Part shown: piece after piece, positions 33,876-41,327 of the stretch | Layout: the number at the start of each line of letters is the position of its first letter | Position numbering within the stretch: the stretch's first letter is position 1 | NCBI RefSeq assembly: GCF_002975435.1 | Contig: NZ_PCPT01000005.1 | Location: 248,001 to 312,000 of the forward strand | DNA from: Arthrobacter sp. MYb227 | GTDB taxonomy: Bacteria; Actinomycetota; Actinomycetes; Actinomycetales; Micrococcaceae | Length of the DNA stretch: 64,000 nucleotides | Direction of reading: 5' to 3' | Program-made: the position numbers and the translations under genes | The notes under the pieces: model-generated | What the model saw: the letters and a program-made list of their open reading frames with translations, nothing else | Told to the model about the DNA's origin: nothing | The model's database searches: none

Positions 33876-34655
33876 TTAGACCGCCGACCATCCACCGTCG
33901 GAGGCAAGGATAACGCCGTTGACGTTGGTGTCATCATCGCTCAAAAGAAAGGTAATGGAGGCGGCCAGCTGTGCTGCCGTTGCCGCCGTAGGAACATTCA
34001 CGGCCATCAGCGGGCCAAGGTTTTGCTGGGCAAAGGTCGAATCCATTGGCGCTTCAATGTTGGTGATGGTTGCCCCGGGGGCCACTGCGTTGAAACGCAG
34101 GCCCGACTTGCCGTACATGACCGCCGAGTTCTTCGTGATGCCAACCACCGCGTGCTTCGATGCGGTATAGGCGGCGCCCGCGGCGGAACCGCGAATCCCG
34201 GCTTCGGAGGAAATGTTGACCACCGATCCACGCCCAGCCTCAAGCATGAGCGGAACTACCGCACGAGTTAGGCGAAGGATCGAGGTGACGTTGACGTTGA
34301 ACACGCGTTCCCAGGTGGAATCCTCAACCTCGTGGATGGGTTCAAACTTGTCCATGATTCCTGCGACGTTGGCCAGAGCGTCGATGCGGCCGTTGGCTGC
34401 TGCAACTACCGAATCAACAACCTGCTGATTGGTAATATCCCCGGCAACCGGGACCAGGTCTAGATCTGGGTTTGCAGAAACCAGAGCGTCTAGACGTTCG
34501 GTGCTGATATCTGCGGCAATGACCTTGCCGCCTTCGCGAGCCACGCGTAGCGCGGTTGCCTCACCAATTCCCGAGCCTGCGCCGGTGACGATGACCGTCT
34601 GACCCGCAAAGCGGCCGGTGGTTGGAACTTCTTGCCAAGTGGTTTCGGTGCTCAT
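33876..34655 (-). CDS. SDR-family oxidoreductase
   Basis: 259 residues from the ATG at 34655 (GGGAG about 12 bases upstream); a longer frame to 34721 would run into the palindrome. Motifs: TGAGSGIGEA near residue 23, NVAG, catalytic Ser in NISSEAG and YTASKHA. C-terminal GVILASDGGWSAV is the standard end. Divergent from a TetR gene, with a perfect operator between, so it should be repressed by that TetR and induced by its substrate. The family cannot name the substrate; mycofactocin-type alcohols are one option. Confidence 0.87.
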   Translation of the reverse strand: MSTETTWQEVPTTGRFAGQTVIVTGAGSGIGEATALRVAREGGKVIAADISTERLDALVSANPDLDLVPVAGDITNQQVVDSVVAAANGRIDALANVAGIMDKFEPIHEVEDSTWERVFNVNVTSILRLTRAVVPLMLEAGRGSVVNISSEAGIRGSAAGAAYTASKHAVVGITKNSAVMYGKSGLRFNAVAPGATITNIEAPMDSTFAQQNLGPLMAVNVPTAATAAQLAASITFLLSDDDTNVNGVILASDGGWSAV

Positions 34656-34701
34656 GGTCGACAAAGACTCCCTCATATGTGGAACAACAAGACACCTTAA
34701 G

Positions 34702-34724
34702 GTTATGACACTCTGTGTCATAAC
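34702..34724. promoter_or_regulatory. Perfect palindrome, TetR operator
   Basis: GTTATGACAC (34702-34711), TCT, GTGTCATAAC (34715-34724): two exact 10-bp arms with a 3-bp centre. It sits between the divergent SDR (start 34655) and TetR (start 34746) genes, where an autoregulating TetR binds. Confidence 0.8.
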
Positions 34725-34745
34725 TCAATAGGCCATACTTGTGAA

Positions 34746-35333
34746 ATGCACGATGAACAGCCAAATGCCACTCACAGAGGTACCGGACGCCCGGCAACTA
34801 TCGACCCCGAGGCGGTAGCGGCCATTGCCCTCCGGCTCTTCGAAGCGCGTGGATACGAGTCTGTTTCCATGGAAGACATCGCTACTGCCGCGGGCATTGG
34901 ACGCAAGAGTCTTTATCGGTATTTCCCCACCAAGGCGGCGCTGGTCTGGGGTGGACTAGATGAGGCCGTGAGCACGAGTAGAAGCCTGATGATGCAGGGG
35001 GATGTGGCTGGTGACCCATTTGGCGTTTTGTTGGCGGCCGGTCTGGCCCCGGTGGATCACTTGCCGGATCTTGCTGTCACCCGCGGCCGCCTACTGCTGA
35101 TTGGTGCCTACGAAGAGTTGGCAACCCTTGTCCATGCAAAACTCAAGCAGCAACGCGTAACGGTGCGCGACTATTTGGCTGATACAGGTGCTGATGAGGA
35201 TATCGCCGATTATCTTGCCGCAGCGTATTCGGCATGCCTCTTTGCCGGCTGGCTACGCTGGGCACGAAGCGATCAGGAGGATCCTCGCCCAATCCTTACC
35301 CGGGCGCTGAGCGTTATTCGACTCCCCGAATAG
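34746..35333 (+). CDS. TetR-family regulator, MftR-like
   Basis: 195 residues. DNA-binding domain at residues 20-65 (ALRLFEARGYESVSMEDIAT, AAGIGRKSLYRYFPTKAALVWG). The RGYESVSMEDIAT and YRYFPTKAALVWGG form resembles MftR, which controls mycofactocin genes in mycobacteria. No mycofactocin synthesis genes (mftA-F) are in the window. Probably represses itself and the divergent SDR. Confidence 0.85.
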   Translation: MHDEQPNATHRGTGRPATIDPEAVAAIALRLFEARGYESVSMEDIATAAGIGRKSLYRYFPTKAALVWGGLDEAVSTSRSLMMQGDVAGDPFGVLLAAGLAPVDHLPDLAVTRGRLLLIGAYEELATLVHAKLKQQRVTVRDYLADTGADEDIADYLAAAYSACLFAGWLRWARSDQEDPRPILTRALSVIRLPE

Positions 35334-35591
35334 GCGGTTTTTTCGAAGGTTGCGGCACTGAACTTTTTAGTCACTAAGGGCACGGTTGTGAAATTTGACA
35401 CACTACTGATGAAAATCTCCGAGTGGTCTGTGAAGTGTAAAAGTTTCTGGCATAATAGACAGGTACTCGATTTGAAGCGGCCCCTCTCTCCGCCTTGAAT
35501 CCTGTCCTTTTGAAGATCTGCGGTATGACCCGCCCCACGGGTGCAGAAACAGAACTTCGCACATGTTGAGAAAACAGGAGTGACCACTAAA
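35334..35591 (+). promoter_or_regulatory. rpsP promoter and long leader
   Basis: TGGCATAATAGA (35448-35459) gives an extended -10 element (TG-G-CATAAT, hexamer 35451-35456). A similar TGGCAAAATAGA is found before rplS (38799). No convincing -35. The leader would be about 130 bases. GAGGAG-like AGGAG at 35576 serves the GTG at 35592. Confidence 0.5.
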
Positions 35592-36002
35592 GTGGCCGTT
35601 AAAATTCGTCTGAAGCGCTTCGGCAAGATGCGCGCACCTTTCTACCGTATCGTCGTCATGGATTCGCGTGCCAAGCGCGATGGCCGTGCGATTGAAGAAA
35701 TCGGCAAGTACCACCCGACCGAAGAGCCTTCGTTCATCGAGATCACCTCGGATCGCGCACAGTACTGGCTCTCCGTCGGCGCACAGCCGACCGAGCAGGT
35801 TGCCGCTCTCTTGAAGATCACCGGTGACTGGCAGAAGTTCAAGGGCATCGAAGGCCAGGAAGGTACCTTGAAGACCAAGGTTGCCAAGCCTGCTTTCGTT
35901 ATCCCGGAGAAGGGCTCGGTCATCCTGCCCGAGGCCATCACCAAGAAGGCCGAAAAGCCTGCTGAGGCCGAGGTCGAAGCAGAAGCAACCGAGGCTGAGT
36001 AA
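35592..36002 (+). CDS. rpsP: 30S ribosomal protein S16
   Basis: 136 residues from GTG 35592, the position that gives the conserved start [25 protein letters not shown] stands 11 bases upstream. Positions 1-90 are the S16 core; an acidic Ala/Glu-rich extension of about 35 residues follows, common in Micrococcaceae. First gene of the rpsP-khpA cluster. Confidence 0.96.
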   Translation: MAVKIRLKRFGKMRAPFYRIVVMDSRAKRDGRAIEEIGKYHPTEEPSFIEITSDRAQYWLSVGAQPTEQVAALLKITGDWQKFKGIEGQEGTLKTKVAKPAFVIPEKGSVILPEAITKKAEKPAEAEVEAEATEAE

Positions 36003-36005
36003 CCA

Positions 36006-36245
36006 GTGCTCACAGATGCGCTGGATCACCTGGTACGCGGCATCGTAGACACCCCGGATGACGTGCAGGTCGCGTTGAAGGGAAACCGTCGCGGTGACAT
36101 CCTTGAGGTGCGCGTGCACCCCGAGGATCTCGGTCGGGTTATTGGACGTCAGGGTCGCACCGCTAAAGCATTGCGCACCGTGATTGCCGCACTGGCGGAA
36201 GAATCGATCCGCGTCGACGTTGTCGACACTGATCGTCGCCGGTAG
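36006..36245 (+). CDS. khpA: KH-domain RNA-binding protein
   Basis: 79 residues, GTG start three bases after the rpsP stop. Has the KH loop GRVIGRQGRTAKALRTVI. KhpA pairs with KhpB in RNA binding linked to cell division and small RNAs in Gram-positive bacteria. Translation is probably coupled to rpsP. Confidence 0.93.
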   Translation: MLTDALDHLVRGIVDTPDDVQVALKGNRRGDILEVRVHPEDLGRVIGRQGRTAKALRTVIAALAEESIRVDVVDTDRRR

Positions 36246-36271
36246 CCAGCCTCTTTCACACTTTTTGTGTA

Positions 36272-36316
36272 GCAATGGTCTCTCGCCCCCTATCAAGGAG
36301 GCTGAGAGACCATTGT
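36272..36316. terminator. Hairpin separating khpA from rimM
   Basis: GCAATGGTCTCTC (36272-36284) pairs with GAGAGACCATTGT (36304-36316). It splits the usual rpsP-khpA-rimM-trmD series into two transcription units, or attenuates read-through. Confidence 0.75.
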
Positions 36317-36460
36317 GCGTTAAACACAAAATGGGATGCATCGCTCACCACCAACGGGTCAAAATGCTCTAAACCCCCACGTAAGATTGAACCAAGACTT
36401 AGCGGTTTTCCGGCGCACACGCACTGGGGGACCACCCCCACGTAATTCAAGGAGAAACGC

Positions 36461-37003
36461 ATGCGCCTGCAGGTAGCTCGCATTGGCAAACCACACGGTA
36501 TTCGCGGCGAGGTCACCGTGCAGGTCCTCACCGACACACCACAGGACCGTTTTGTTCCGGGTGCGGTGTTCGAGGTTGAGCACCCCGGGGTCAAAGCCCT
36601 GACGGTTGAAGGTGCCCGCTGGAACAAGGAAATCTTGCTGCTTGCCTTCGAAGAAATCCTTGACCGCAACGTTGCCGAAACTATGCGTGGAGCCAAGCTC
36701 TTCATCGAAACCGAGGAACTCGATGACGATGAAGAAGGCTGGTATGAGCACGAACTTGTTGACCTTGAAGCACGCATTGCCGACAAGGTAGTTGGCAAGG
36801 TTACCGCCCTGCGCACCAACACCGCCCAAGACCTACTGGTTATTGAAGGTCATGATGGCGAAGAAATCTTCATCCCGTTCGTTGAAGACATTGTTCCCGA
36901 GGTCAACATCGAGGGCGGCTACATTTTGTTGACCCCACCGGCAGGACTCTTTGAAGTTAACCGCGAAGAGTCGGCCGCAGATGACGCCGGCAAGGAAGCC
37001 TAG
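36461..37003 (+). CDS. rimM: Ribosome maturation factor RimM
   Basis: 180 residues, ATG after AAGGAGAA. N-terminal domain RIGKPHGIRGEVTVQVLTD and the PRC-barrel part (KVTALRTNTAQDLLVIEG, IPFVEDIVPEV) are present. RimM binds S19 during 30S assembly. The trmD start follows ten bases after its stop. Confidence 0.95.
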   Translation: MRLQVARIGKPHGIRGEVTVQVLTDTPQDRFVPGAVFEVEHPGVKALTVEGARWNKEILLLAFEEILDRNVAETMRGAKLFIETEELDDDEEGWYEHELVDLEARIADKVVGKVTALRTNTAQDLLVIEGHDGEEIFIPFVEDIVPEVNIEGGYILLTPPAGLFEVNREESAADDAGKEA

Positions 37004-37012
37004 GGACGAATC

Positions 37013-37825
37013 ATGCGCATTGATGTTGTCTCAATTTTTCCCGAGTATCTCGCTGCCCTAGATCTTTCGTTGATCGGCAAGGCCCGTCGCGAAAACCTCT
37101 TGGACCTCAACGTCCACGATCTACGCGACTACACCCACGATCGCCATCGCACGGTTGATGACACCCCCTACGGTGGCGGCGCCGGCATGGTGATGAAGCC
37201 CGAGCCGTGGGCGGCAGCACTGGGGCGTATCGCCGTGGAATCCCCGGTAGCCACCGCCACCGGAGAAAAGCCAATCCTGATTGTTCCCTCGCCCGCCGGA
37301 GCAGTCTTTGACCAGGCCATGGCCTACGAGCTTGCCGAGGCACAGCACCTTGCTTTCGCCTGCGGCCGCTATGAGGGGATTGACGAGCGCGTCATCGAGC
37401 ACGCCTCCGAAGCCTATGATGTGCGTCCGCTATCCATTGGTGACTATGTGCTCAATGGGGGAGAAGTTGCAGTGCTTGCCATGGTTGAGGCCATTGGCCG
37501 GCTGATCCCCGGAGTCATTGGCAATCCCGAGTCTCTGGTTGAGGAGTCCCACTCCGATGGCCTGCTCGAATACCCGGTCTACACCAAGCCCGCTAGCTGG
37601 GAAGGTCGTGAGGTCCCGGAGGTACTGCTCTCGGGTAACCATGCAAAGATCGCGCGTTTCCGCCGCGGCAAGCAGCTTGAACGTACCGCTGCCCGCCGCC
37701 CGGATCTGATCCTGCAGCTGGACCCGGAAACGCTGAACCGCCACGACCGCGATGCACTATGGCACAGCGGCTTCGCCGTGCACGAGGGAAAAATTATTCC
37801 GCGCAGCGAGCTTGCCTGGGGCTAA
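37013..37825 (+). CDS. trmD: tRNA (guanine-37-N1) methyltransferase
   Basis: 270 residues. The knotted SAM-binding region [10 protein letters not shown] and [13 protein letters not shown] is intact, as are [17 protein letters not shown] near the N-terminus and [11 protein letters not shown]. It methylates G37 of tRNAs to prevent frameshifting. It lies directly after rimM. Confidence 0.96.
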   Translation: MRIDVVSIFPEYLAALDLSLIGKARRENLLDLNVHDLRDYTHDRHRTVDDTPYGGGAGMVMKPEPWAAALGRIAVESPVATATGEKPILIVPSPAGAVFDQAMAYELAEAQHLAFACGRYEGIDERVIEHASEAYDVRPLSIGDYVLNGGEVAVLAMVEAIGRLIPGVIGNPESLVEESHSDGLLEYPVYTKPASWEGREVPEVLLSGNHAKIARFRRGKQLERTAARRPDLILQLDPETLNRHDRDALWHSGFAVHEGKIIPRSELAWG

Positions 37826-37838
37826 CAACTTACCCGGC

Positions 37839-38612
37839 TTAGCGCCGTGCGCCGGCTTCTTCAAGAAGCTTGGCCACGGCGCTTTGCTGTTTCTGCCGGG
37901 CATGTTCAAGTGCGCTTACGCCCTGCGCATCGGGCAGATTCACGTCGGCTCCGGCCTCGATGAGCAACTTGATGACTTCCTGATGATCGGTGCCACCGCT
38001 GCCAAGGATTACCGCTTCGAGCAGGGCGGTCCATCCCAGATTGTTGACATGGTTCACGTCGATCTCTGTTTCAAGCAAGAGCTTAATCGTTTGAACATAG
38101 CCATGTTCGGCTGCTGGAATGAGCGCGGTGCCACCGTAACGGTTAGTGGAAGCGACATCGGCTCCGTGCGCCAGCGTGAGTTTCAGGATCTCGTCTAACC
38201 CTTCGGCTCCGGCAAACAAGAACGCGGAATCCTGTTGCGTATCTTGGGCATTGACATTCGCACCGGCAAGAATTAAGGCTTTGGCTACATCTACCGCGTT
38301 GGAACGCGTGGCCAAAACCAGTGCCGGACGGCCTTCTGCATCCTTGGTATCAACATCGGCGCCAGCGCTCACGAGTCGTTGAACTTCTTGTGCGTCTTGT
38401 TCCGCTACCGCGGCACGTAGTTTTTCACTCAGGGCGGCTATATCTTGTGCCGGCGGAATGAAGTCAGCTGATTCGTTGGGTGAACGTTGCTCGGGTGTGG
38501 GCAGAGACGGAGAAATGCTACCGGTTTCTTGAATGCTGCAAGCACTCAAGGCCACAGCGGTGAGAGCCAGTGTGCCCAAGATCAGGGGGCGTTGCAAGAA
38601 TCGAGTTAACAT
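37839..38612 (-). CDS. Ankyrin-repeat lipoprotein
   Basis: 257 residues. Signal peptide with lipobox ALSACS, a spacer of about 40 residues, then five ankyrin repeats (VQRLVSAGADVDTKDAEGRP, ILAGANVNAQD, LAHGADVASTNRYGGTALIPAAEHG, and two more). It would sit on the outer face of the membrane and bind another protein. Secreted ankyrin proteins in actinobacteria sometimes accompany catalases or toxins, but no partner is visible. It converges on trmD with 13 bases between. Confidence 0.85.
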   Translation of the reverse strand: MLTRFLQRPLILGTLALTAVALSACSIQETGSISPSLPTPEQRSPNESADFIPPAQDIAALSEKLRAAVAEQDAQEVQRLVSAGADVDTKDAEGRPALVLATRSNAVDVAKALILAGANVNAQDTQQDSAFLFAGAEGLDEILKLTLAHGADVASTNRYGGTALIPAAEHGYVQTIKLLLETEIDVNHVNNLGWTALLEAVILGSGGTDHQEVIKLLIEAGADVNLPDAQGVSALEHARQKQQSAVAKLLEEAGARR

Positions 38613-39010
38613 GGCAAAAGCCTATCGGTAGCTTTTTGCTCATGGGAGTAGGAATCGACTGTGAAAGAGCCGAGGAAAAACCACGAAGAGTTATTGGTCT
38701 TCTTGCCTCCTCGGATCCGAGGATGCACCGAAGCACACCGGGGCAAGGGCGAAAACCTGGCTGTGTCCAAGTCGACTTCGCGCAGCGGCTCAAGGTGTGG
38801 CAAAATAGAATCTTGGGTCTACTGGGTTCAGCTCCTGCCGCAGGGGGAACGAGTCAACAGTCAGACCGCCGAGGGTTCACAAATGGATCCCGGTACTAAG
38901 CTTCGGAACACCAAATCTTTCCAGTGCAGCATCTTGACGCTGTGCAATGGGAAATAAGTGCTCCGTGTCTAAGGTAGGTGACCTGCGGCGTCTGCCTAGG
39001 AGATGCATTC
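38613..39010. other. Divergent region and rplS leader
   Basis: 398 bases. Holds a perfect 14-bp palindrome CCTCGGATCCGAGG (38709-38722) and a candidate extended -10 (TGGCAAAATAGAAT, 38798-38811). The latter would give rplS a leader of about 190 bases. No gene is seen. Ribosomal leaders can be autoregulatory, but I recognise no known motif. Confidence 0.45.
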
Positions 39011-39370
39011 ATGCATATTCTCGACTCTGTCGATGCAGCCTCGCTGCGCACCGATGTTCCGACCTTCCGCGCCGGTGACACCGTCAAGGTTCACGTAAAC
39101 ATCATCGAAGGCAAGAACTCCCGTGTTCAGGTCTTCCAGGGCTTCGTCCTTGGCCGCCAGGGTGACGGCGTTCGCGAAACCTTCACGGTTCGCAAGGTCT
39201 CCTTCGGCGTCGGTGTAGAGCGTACCTTCCCGGTACACTCCCCGGTACTGGACAAGATTGAAATTGTAACCCGTGGCGACGTTCGCCGTGCGAAGCTCTT
39301 CTACATGCGCGATCGCCACGGCAAGGCTGCGAAGATCCGCGAAAAGCGCGACTTCCGCACCGCCAAGTAG
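39011..39370 (+). CDS. rplS: 50S ribosomal protein L19
   Basis: 119 residues. The ATG at 39011 gives the conserved [13 protein letters not shown] start. [23 protein letters not shown]-type and the C-terminal [18 protein letters not shown] are all L19. It sits at the 30S-50S interface. It is separated from trmD by the ankyrin lipoprotein gene. Confidence 0.97.
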   Translation: MHILDSVDAASLRTDVPTFRAGDTVKVHVNIIEGKNSRVQVFQGFVLGRQGDGVRETFTVRKVSFGVGVERTFPVHSPVLDKIEIVTRGDVRRAKLFYMRDRHGKAAKIREKRDFRTAK

Positions 39371-39426
39371 TAAGAAAAGCGAGAACCTTCCTCCCGCGCC
39401 TTTCGCGTGCGGGAAGAAGATCCATC

Positions 39427-40083
39427 GTGGATCAATCTACCGAATCGGAACGTTTTTCCGCTTCAGCAAAGCGCCGGTCCCGTTCGCGGGGCTGGCGCTT
39501 TGCCGTTGGCGCCCTCATGGCAGCAGCACTGATCACCCTGGTGATCCGTGCGACAGTCATTGACTTCTTCTATATCGGCTCCGAATCCATGGAATCGACG
39601 TTGAATCCCGGCGATGGGTTGTTAGTAAACCGTCTTGCCTATAAAAACCGCGAAATTCAACGCGGAGACATCATTATCTTCGACGGTCGTGGATCCTTCC
39701 TGCCCTATCAAAAACCAAACCCCATTGACTCGTTGGCCTGGGCCCTGCGTCTAGCCGGGAACGATGCGGTATACGTGAAACGAGTCATTGGAGTCGGCGG
39801 CGACACAATTTCCAGTAGGGGACAGGGCGGGAAACTACTTCTGAACGGAGTCCCACTTGATGAGCCGTACCTTTTTGCCGGGGATAAGCCCAGCGAACAA
39901 GAATTTAGCGTGGAAATTCCGGCTGGACGCCTCTGGGTCATGGGGGATCACCGCTCGGTCTCCGAGGACTCGCGCGCACTGCTTGGCGCACCCGGAGGCG
40001 GGATGATCAATACCAACCGTGTGCTAGGAGAAGTTACCGACGTGATTTGGCCCCTCGAAGCCAAACGATCGGTCACCGAATAA
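39427..40083 (+). CDS. lepB: Signal peptidase I (first copy)
   Basis: 218 residues, GTG start at 39427. One N-terminal membrane helix (residues 20-40), catalytic Ser in GSESMESTL and Lys in YVKRVIGVGGD, and the C-terminal box MGDHRSVSEDSR. Removes signal peptides at the outer membrane face. A second lepB lies at 45724; in related genomes such genes are adjacent, so 5.6 kb appear to have been inserted between them. Confidence 0.93.
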   Translation: MDQSTESERFSASAKRRSRSRGWRFAVGALMAAALITLVIRATVIDFFYIGSESMESTLNPGDGLLVNRLAYKNREIQRGDIIIFDGRGSFLPYQKPNPIDSLAWALRLAGNDAVYVKRVIGVGGDTISSRGQGGKLLLNGVPLDEPYLFAGDKPSEQEFSVEIPAGRLWVMGDHRSVSEDSRALLGAPGGGMINTNRVLGEVTDVIWPLEAKRSVTE

Positions 40084-40131
40084 CCAAAAACTTTGGTGCC
40101 GACAAATCTTTTTGAAAATCCCTTCTCGTTC

Positions 40132-40173
40132 TTGACCTGCGTCAAGGTAGCTACGGCGCAATCACGATGTACT
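40132..40173 (+). promoter_or_regulatory. FNR-like box and promoter of the metal chaperone gene
   Basis: TTGACCTGCGTCAA (40132-40145) is a perfect TTGAC-N4-GTCAA inverted repeat. A -10 element TGTACT lies at 40168-40173, which puts the box centre at -41.5 from the expected start (40180). This is the class II activator position of Crp/Fnr proteins. Confidence 0.75.
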
Positions 40174-40225
40174 GGTGGAACAGCGCATCAAAAGCGCAAG
40201 CACCAAAGAGACAAAGGTAGAGATC

Positions 40226-40447
40226 ATGAAAACCGCAAGATTTGAGACAGAACCATTCACCTGCCCTTCGTGCATCAAGAAGATTGAAGGGGTAGTCTCC
40301 AAGCTTCCCGGTGTTTCCTCCACACAGGTCATGTTCAATTCGAACAAGGTCAAGGTCCAATTTGATAGTGAGCAGATTCAGGCAGAGGCCATCTCCAAAA
40401 CCATCACCGATCTGGGTTACCCGGTTCTAGCACAAAAGGTTTCCTAA
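40226..40447 (+). CDS. Heavy-metal-associated (HMA) domain chaperone
   Basis: 73 residues from the ATG at 40226, with AGGTAGAG upstream. Single HMA domain with the metal-binding pair in FTCPSCIKKIEGVVSKLPGV and the usual VKVQFDSEQ strand. CPSC (not the CxGC or MxCxxC of copper chaperones) leaves metal preference open. It likely passes metal to the P-type ATPase at 41328, which lacks its own N-terminal HMA domain. First gene of the transcript that includes the Crp/Fnr regulator. Confidence 0.82.
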   Translation: MKTARFETEPFTCPSCIKKIEGVVSKLPGVSSTQVMFNSNKVKVQFDSEQIQAEAISKTITDLGYPVLAQKVS

Positions 40448-40462
40448 TCAGTTACTGATTGA

Positions 40463-41167
40463 ATGGGTGCCATGGACTTACCTCATGGACACCCGCAGGG
40501 GGACGACGCGCTCGAACAACTTGTAGCGCGCGTTCCCCTTTTCTCTGCCCTAGTGCCAGACGAACTCACAGCGGTGGCGCAACGTGTACGTCCCCGCAAG
40601 CACCCCCGTCAGGAACAGCTCTATGGTGCGGGAGAGAAAAACTCAAAACTCATGATCATTCACGCAGGACGCGTGAAGATCTACCGGATCACCGAATCGG
40701 GACACGAGCAGGTGATCCGCATTCTGGGGCCCGGGGATTTTTTGGGTGAATCAACATTTATCAGCGGCGCCACCAGCGACCATTTCGCGCTGACCCTAGA
40801 AGCTTCGGATATTTGCGAACTACACCATGACGAACTTCACGACTATTTGCTCGCCTACCCATCGGTTGCGGTAAAAATGGTTGAGACTCTCAGCGCAAGG
40901 CTTGCCGGAACCGAACACCAGCTCAGTATGCTTGCCGGCGAGGATGCCGAGCATCGGCTCGCCGCCTACCTCATGGCGCTTCACGATGCCTCGGGCAAGG
41001 CCCTGGTCAAGCTGCCCACCACCAAGAAGGATGTTGCCTCGTTCCTGGGGTTGACCCCGGAAACATTAAGTCGCAAACTCACCCAATTTGAAGAGATCGG
41101 TTGGTTGCGTCTTGGATCACGGCGGCAGATCGAACTTTTGGATGTAGAAGCGCTGCGACTGATCTGA
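40463..41167 (+). CDS. Crp/Fnr-family regulator without Fe-S cysteines
   Basis: 234 residues from ATG 40463 (40472 also possible). Cyclic-nucleotide-type beta barrel at residues 25-140 (LFSALVPDELTAVAQRV, RILGPGDFLGESTFISG). C-terminal helix-turn-helix with KKDVASFLGLTPETLSRKL. The recognition helix has Glu and Ser-Arg in the E-x-x-S-R spacing that reads TTGAT half-sites in FNR. There is only one cysteine, so no FNR-type cluster; the signal is unknown. It probably activates the two flanking promoters that carry TTGAC-N4-RTCAA boxes, including its own. Confidence 0.87.
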   Translation: MGAMDLPHGHPQGDDALEQLVARVPLFSALVPDELTAVAQRVRPRKHPRQEQLYGAGEKNSKLMIIHAGRVKIYRITESGHEQVIRILGPGDFLGESTFISGATSDHFALTLEASDICELHHDELHDYLLAYPSVAVKMVETLSARLAGTEHQLSMLAGEDAEHRLAAYLMALHDASGKALVKLPTTKKDVASFLGLTPETLSRKLTQFEEIGWLRLGSRRQIELLDVEALRLI

Positions 41168-41224
41168 GCAAAGCTGAACTCATGAATTAGCAAAGCCCAC
41201 GAGGGCTAGTAGGTTTTTGCGTTC

Positions 41225-41266
41225 TTGACCTACATCAAGGCGCAATCTTGGGGGCTTGGATGTAAT
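41225..41266 (+). promoter_or_regulatory. FNR-like box and promoter of the P-type ATPase gene
   Basis: TTGACCTACATCAA (41225-41238), and a -10 element TGTAAT at 41261-41266. The spacing is identical to the base to that at 40132-40173, so the box is again centred at -41.5. GGCGCAATC follows the box in both promoters. Confidence 0.75.
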
Positions 41267-41327
41267 GGAAGTGGAAGATCGTGAATCCGCGCGATCTGAC
41301 CTTCCACATCCAAGGAGTTAAGTTCAC

